Positions 59,330 through 64,000 of a stretch of 64,000 nucleotides of DNA are shown here, piece after piece. The stretch comes from Welwitschia mirabilis (lineage: Eukaryota > Gnetophyta > Gnetopsida > Welwitschiales). The DNA lies in contig JBOZIK010000001.1 of assembly GCA_051453625.1 (NCBI GenBank), forward strand, positions 71,291,697 through 71,355,696. The letters are read 5' to 3'. The notes under the pieces were generated by a model. The model saw only the letters and a list, made by a program, of their open reading frames with translations, was not told the origin of the DNA and did no database searches. The position numbers and the translations under genes are program-made. How positions within the stretch are numbered: position 1 is the stretch's first letter; each line of letters opens with the position of its first letter.

Positions 59330-61420
59330 ATTCATGGTATTATTAGGATCATAGGATTTTAAAGAAACCTCTTAGAATGATTAATTAAGATAGGTTTAAT
59401 ATACTTAAGAAGCTCCTATGATTCAATTTTAAGAATAACTAAGTTTACAAAAATAAGATTTATCCCAATTTATAGTTTCAAAAGATCCCAAGTCATAATC
59501 TTGAAAAGAGTAAGCATTAAAGATACAAGGTAAAGTGAACTTATTAAAAGAGAAAAAGATGTTACCTTAAGTTTTACATGGAGTTTTAGAATGAAAATTC
59601 TAAGAGATTTTAGAAATAGACTCTTGAAAGTTATGTGTTTCATTTAAATCAAAGAAGTAATGTGATTTTAAGAATTATTTAACTATTCAAATGGAAGAAA
59701 TGGAGAGAGGTTACCATTATCAAGATCACAAGATAATATAAATGTAGAAGTAAAAGTAGGGATGTCATTTAAAGTTTTACATGAAAGTATAAGTGAAAGT
59801 TATAAAAATTCATGTGTAAACTATTTAAGTTGGTTAATTTCATTAGAAGAAATGAGTCTATTCTCTACTAAGTTTGGTTGATTTCTCATTTACTAGGATT
59901 ATCTTAAGTGCTTATTTAATCTTATCCTCCTCATTATTGATTTCTCCATTACTAGGTTAAATTCTTTTTTACTTTCTTTATTATGATCTTTGATAATATC
60001 TACTCTTCTTTATTATCTTTAGCATTATAATTGATTATATTTTCCTCTTCTTTATTGAACTCAATATTATTATATTAGGGATTACTATCATTCTTTAAGG
60101 TAGTGGATTCATCAACAAGATTATTAAAAATATCATAGAAAGAAAAGTGCTCATTGTCTTCATTATGTGATGGAAGATTTTTTGATATTTCTTAAGTTGA
60201 TTATTCTTTATTTTCATTAAATAATTTAGTTAATTATAAACTATAATCCTCATTATCTATCCTTGAGATGTTGTCACTAACTATCATCTAGGACTTTTGC
60301 CTAGATGATGGAAGTGAATGACTCCCTTTACTATGTGATTTCTTCATTGATTTTGTTTTATTACATAAATTATTTGTTAACCTCGTACATTGGACTTCTA
60401 TTAAAGGTTAAACTCCTTCATACTTATCAAAAAGTAAGTGAAAACTAGGAATATAATCTAGTATCTCAATATCATTTTTATCATCTTCTTCTTCACCATC
60501 CTCATTATTCTATTGTATGTTATCATTATCTAATTCATTAGATTCATTAGAAGGAAAAATTTAATTATTATCTTTATCATGGATTAAAGAAGTTTTAAAT
60601 TATTTAAGAATTAATTCTTTTATTTTATTCATATTTAAAAGAAAGTTAATGGGGCCATAGTGATCATCCTATAACAAACAGTCATCTTGAACTATATTAT
60701 CAGATAATGAAGTTAAATCATTGTTGTTTGTTTTTTGTTATCCATCCTCTAATAAGTATAATATTATAGGTTGATCCATAATTTCATTTTTATATTAAAG
60801 AAATAATTATTATTAATTATTTCTAAGTTCTCCTCATGATTCTCAAGGTAAGATGTAGTAGAACAGGGCTGTTGTATTATAAAAGAATCTTGAGATAGTT
60901 GATTTTATAATAAAATTTATTAAAGAATTTTAATTAGATGTTCTATGTTTTTTTTTTTTGATTTTTGAAATTTTTGTTCATGTTATAAAACATTTCTTTA
61001 ACATAGTTATTTCTTTCTCTAGAGTAACTTATGATAGGTGGATCTTCCTCTTTATGATAATTGATGGGATATGGTTGTTCTCTCTAATAATTCATGAGAG
61101 ATTGTTGGGATTTACTAAAATAATTATAGGATGTTTTACTAGATGGAGTATAGTCCCTAAAATATTACAAATCATCATTGTTATTTTAACATAAATCCTA
61201 AAAATAAGAAAGAGAAAAATTAAAAAGGTTGAAAAGATGAAGGAGCATACTTCCTAGTCTCAACATCATTTAGAGTTGCTTAAAATTATTATTTAAATAT
61301 TTCTCTAAGTGTTTTATTTCCATTATTCTTAGAAATTACATTGTTTCTCCTTATTTGAAATCTTATTTTAGCTAATATTTCTTTCATGTTCCTTTATCAT
61401 TATTTGTATGAATTCTTATG
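59330..61420 (-). pseudogene. ORF-X of element I (unrecognised)
   Basis: Decayed minus-strand ORF. The N-terminal part reads ELLAKIRFQIRRNNV ... KTLREIFK (near 61380-61290), matching VELLFERRRNL ... KKLREIFA of A. The middle is rich in acidic and Asn codons (60700-59880). The C-terminal part aligns, across frameshifts, with the STFIL.HDLDN (near 59745), FEE-type and NDYSFQ-type landmarks of A and E, ending near 59400 at ELLKY. As in A and E there are no gag or pol catalytic motifs. The start and end are estimates. Function is unknown. Confidence 0.55.
60283..60309. repeat. Perfect 10-bp inverted repeat with 7-nt loop
   Basis: ATCATCTAGG, ACTTTTG, CCTAGATGAT. The arms are perfect reverse complements and contain the core word of the dispersed palindromic module, here inside the ORF-X region of I. 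Confidence 0.85.
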
Positions 61421-62300
61421 TTTCTCATTTTTTTAGCTAATATTTCTCCAATAGTTTTAGTATCATTATTTTTATTATTAGATAAGAAGAATAAACTAGA
61501 ATAATTTTGGATTCTAAGTTCTACATCATCATTAAGAGATAAAAGATTTTCACATCTACTTCTAGTAATTAACTCTTAAACTATAATGTTTACATTAAAA
61601 TTAGAGGATTCTATCATGTTTATATTAACTAATGCTACTTGTTAATGAAGAAGTATAAAATAATTTTTCTTTTATTGTACTATTTTCATGATTTCTCTTT
61701 GAAAAATTTGATTCTCATGTAATAAAAGTGAAAAAGCTTTCTTTAAATCTTGGAAATTACATACCTAGTGTATGCATTCCTAAATTTTATTTATCATTGA
61801 GTAATCCTTTTCTCATTTTTTTATTTTTTTTAATTAGGCTTTGTTCCCTTAGATGTTTTAGCTTTTCACAAAATTTTATCATGTCCTTACATGCTTAGTA
61901 AAATGCCTATGCAAATTCATCTTAATTGTCATTTGGAAAATATCTTAGATAACTAGAAAATAGAAAATAAAAATAGAGAAAATAAAAAAAACAAAATCAT
62001 CAAAAACTAGAATAGAAACACACTATCAACCATCTTCCTATTCCATCTAGGTGATAGAGGAGATGACATCAACCTTATCATGTGGTAAAAAATTTAAAAT
62101 AAAACTATATAAAAATCATATTATCATCTGCTTGTGTCATCTAAATGATAAACATGATAATAAGGCATTATTTATAAAACAAAAATCAAAAACTACAAAA
62201 AAAAACTATGATATTTATAGCAAAAATATAATGATATCACTAATAAACATCAATCCAAAAAACTTATTTGGATAATTATCATCCTTGAACTTCTCATGGC
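61421..62300 (-). other. Leader of element I
   Basis: AT-rich and non-coding, corresponding to 34391-35353 of E and 14502-15208 of A. Palindromic modules lie near 62030-62072 and 62125-62165. Confidence 0.5.
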
Positions 62301-62320
62301 CTTCCCTAATAATAGTGTTA
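62301..62320 (-). other. Primer-binding site of I (tRNA-Asp type, all changes are transitions)
   Basis: The minus strand reads TAACACTATTATTAGGGAAG. Every mismatch to the tRNA-Asp complement is C-to-T or G-to-A. Confidence 0.75.
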
Positions 62321-62322
62321 AA

Positions 62323-63586
62323 TGTTGTAGTGTGTATATATATATATATATATATATGGATAATCATTTATGTCATTGATTGAGTCTTGTCAATATCAAA
62401 TACTTACATAACATGCAAACTAGTATAGATGGGAGTAAACCTGAATATCATAATCCATCAAAGGTACTAGGCAAGAAACTAGAGAATTGATTTCAAGTAA
62501 ATTATTTTTTATGTTTTGATTTTTAGGTTTATAATGAAAAGAATAATGTAAAAAAAGTAAACACACTATGTAATAAAAATGAAGACTATTCTAAATGCAA
62601 TATGTATCTGACTACCAAATCTTTATTACAAAGATTGACCCTATCTAACTTAGGTCAATTAAGGAAATTTTTACTAACCCTAACCAATGTAGGCTATCAA
62701 GTAGTTCAAAAAGAATATATGAAAAATGCAAGGATTAAACTAGAAAATATAAAATACAATGCAATGCAAATCCTAGACTAATGATTTCAACCTTGATAAA
62801 GGTTTCGCTTGATGATCCATATCAACTATGAAGCTGTACCAAAATCATAACCAATATAAATCATAAGGAATATGCATATAAAGAAAAATAAAAGAAGATT
62901 TTTATTATTTGTTTAACCAAAATCCTACTAGAAAGTAGTAGCATCTGAATGAAGGGGACACAATCCAAGATCAAGGAAGACCTCTCTTCGTAATAATGGA
63001 TAGACCTACCATTCTTTGATCTCCTATCACAATAATTTCTAATGTAAAAAGAATAAACTCAAAGTGAGGATGAAAGAGATAATTATTACAACGAAACATT
63101 ATAAAAACAACAAATCTAATAGATGCAATAGAAACCCTAATGGTGCATAGAAGGCACATGACATGTTACACATAGGTGAAGTTTGGTGCATTAACTAAAA
63201 TTAGGTGTAATTTTAACTATTGTTCAAATGATGATGGGGATGATGGAATGTCAATAGAGATCCCATATTAGCTTTTATATTTGATCCAGTTAGCATCTCA
63301 TTAGTGTATTTATGGTGTTGTATAAAAATATCATCTAGACAATGAAGGAGATGATAGCCTTTTTGAAGCTCTTCATTAAGTCGAATTGGCCTTAAATATT
63401 ATTAACTCCTCCTTGAGATGTGAAGTATTATAATTGATCCAAAATACCTCCAGATGTATTAGTGATTGTGCATTTCTGTGTTTTTCTTTCTTGACTCTTA
63501 ATAATAATTTAAATCACTTAAAACTATATAAATATCCTAAAAAATCAAAATACCCTATTATAGAAATATAATTTGACATCATAACA
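62323..63586 (-). repeat. 5' LTR of element I (1,264 bp)
   Basis: The plus strand runs from TGTTGTAGTGTGTATA to TTTGACATCATAACA. It carries a (TA)n tract at 62335-62357 that is absent from the 3' LTR. Palindromic modules lie near 63220-63250 and 63325-63362. Confidence 0.8.
62335..62357. repeat. (TA)n microsatellite in the I 5' LTR
   Basis: About 11.5 TA units. The 3' LTR has TGTGTATTTATG at this place, so the tract expanded after insertion. Confidence 0.85.
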
Positions 63587-63591
63587 GTATG
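63587..63591. other. Target-site duplication of element I, right copy (GTATG)
   Basis: Matches 54871-54875 exactly and lies directly after the LTR terminus. Confidence 0.85.
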
Positions 63592-64000
63592 ATAAGTCTA
63601 AGAAACATCATTAAGTTAAAGAAACCAAGATTTATTATTTTTGAAAATACATTTTTAAAGCATTTTATTGATTTAACTATTTGCATTTTTAACATTACCA
63701 TTTGTTTATAGATGATAACTATTTACAATCCTATGTTTAATTTCTTCTAAAAAAAGAAGTTTTCTAAGAATCTTAGTCATGACATAAGTTCTTCAATCAG
63801 TTATCAAGATCCTTAAAAAACCAAACCTATGAAAGATATTTAATTGAACAAAATTGCACATGGTTTTACCACCATTTATATGAGTAGGAATGGCTTTAAC
63901 CAGTTTGGTAAAATAATCAACACCTATAAGGATACAATATTTATTATAAGAGGATGGTTTGAGTAGTCCAATGAAGTCTATACTTTAATAGTTAAAGGAT
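63592..64000 (-). pseudogene. Integrase core of element H (runs off the window)
   Basis: The minus-strand translation from the window edge shows DFIGLLKPSSYNKYCILIGV then DYFTKLVKAIP (first catalytic Asp region), IHINGG-like spacing, FHRFGFLRILITD (second Asp) and NSYH..TNGNVKNANS (catalytic Glu replaced by Lys, a G-to-A change). The reading joins the tail at 54875 once element I and one GTATG are taken out. A stop replaces Gln in YHPQ. Confidence 0.75.

Larger units (their letters stand above)
54876..63586 (-). mobile_element. Element I: complete non-autonomous Athila-related element with ORF-X
   Basis: 8,711 bp on the minus strand without any N run, so this is the best example of its family. 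On the element: 5' LTR (63586-62323), primer site (62320-62301), leader, ORF-X (about 61420-59330), integrase tail (about 58620-58510), conserved block (58081-57867), polypurine tract (about 56110-56090) and 3' LTR (56089-54876). A perfect 5-bp target duplication, GTATG, flanks it. No gag, protease, RT, RNase H or integrase core is visible in the ungapped sequence. It splits the integrase of H. Confidence 0.85.
48730..64000 (-). mobile_element. Element H: autonomous-type Athila-like element, interrupted by element I
   Basis: Minus strand. The 3' LTR is 48730-50137, followed on the element by the polypurine tract (from 50138), third ORF (50640-51880), conserved block (53760-53970), and integrase split by I into a tail (54390-54875) and a core (63592-64000). 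The rest of pol, gag and the 5' LTR lie beyond the window. Integrase and third ORF mark it as the pol-bearing family, like B. Confidence 0.75.

Noticed and set aside
1-64000. CRISPR array, tRNA, rRNA or host protein-coding gene
   Set aside because: Short repeats are palindromic modules at irregular spacing, not a repeat-spacer array. No tRNA fold, rRNA segment or intron-exon gene structure was recognised.

Overview
This window is AT-rich plant nuclear DNA, built almost entirely from old, heavily mutated LTR retrotransposons nested inside one another. I found no host gene, tRNA, rRNA or CRISPR array. The plant assignment rests on three things: a tRNA-Asp primer-binding site and pol domains typical of plant Athila-type Ty3/gypsy elements, a SIRE/Maximus-like Ty1/copia pol followed by an extra ORF, and decay dominated by C-to-T and G-to-A changes, as expected for long-methylated plant repeats. 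The species cannot be told from the sequence.

Layout. A Ty1/copia element on the + strand is the oldest host. Its pol (5856-9960), post-pol ORF (10606-10899, resuming at 22239), 3' non-coding DNA (44587-45036) and 3' LTR (45037 to about 46530) are separated by three + strand gypsy insertions: Z (1-5855, left end outside the window), A (10900-22238, target duplication ATGAT) and B (23652-44586). B is an Athila-type element with gag, protease, RT, RNase H, integrase and a third ORF. A minus-strand element, E (28189-36728), sits between its protease and RT. To the right lie a truncated minus-strand element G (46540-48729) and a minus-strand autonomous-type element H (48730 to beyond 64000). H's integrase is split by a complete minus-strand element I (54876-63586, target duplication GTATG).

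The most interesting pattern is a pair of partner families. B and H (and probably Z and G) are of the autonomous type. A, E and I share with them the LTR layout, the tRNA-Asp primer site, the leader, the tail end of integrase, a conserved non-coding block and the polypurine tract. In place of gag-pol and the third ORF they carry a different ORF that I do not recognise (called ORF-X here). It can be aligned between all three copies. This looks like a non-autonomous Athila-derived family carrying an undescribed ORF. A roughly 45-nt palindromic module with a core resembling GTCATCTAGATGAC is scattered through the LTRs and untranslated parts of all the gypsy elements.

The assembly is weak here. 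There are twelve N runs, several exactly 100 N. At several of them the flanking sequence is repeated on both sides, so some apparent tandem duplications are probably unmerged contig ends. Every coding region carries many stops and frameshifts and is listed as a pseudogene. Domain limits are approximate because they were read by eye.
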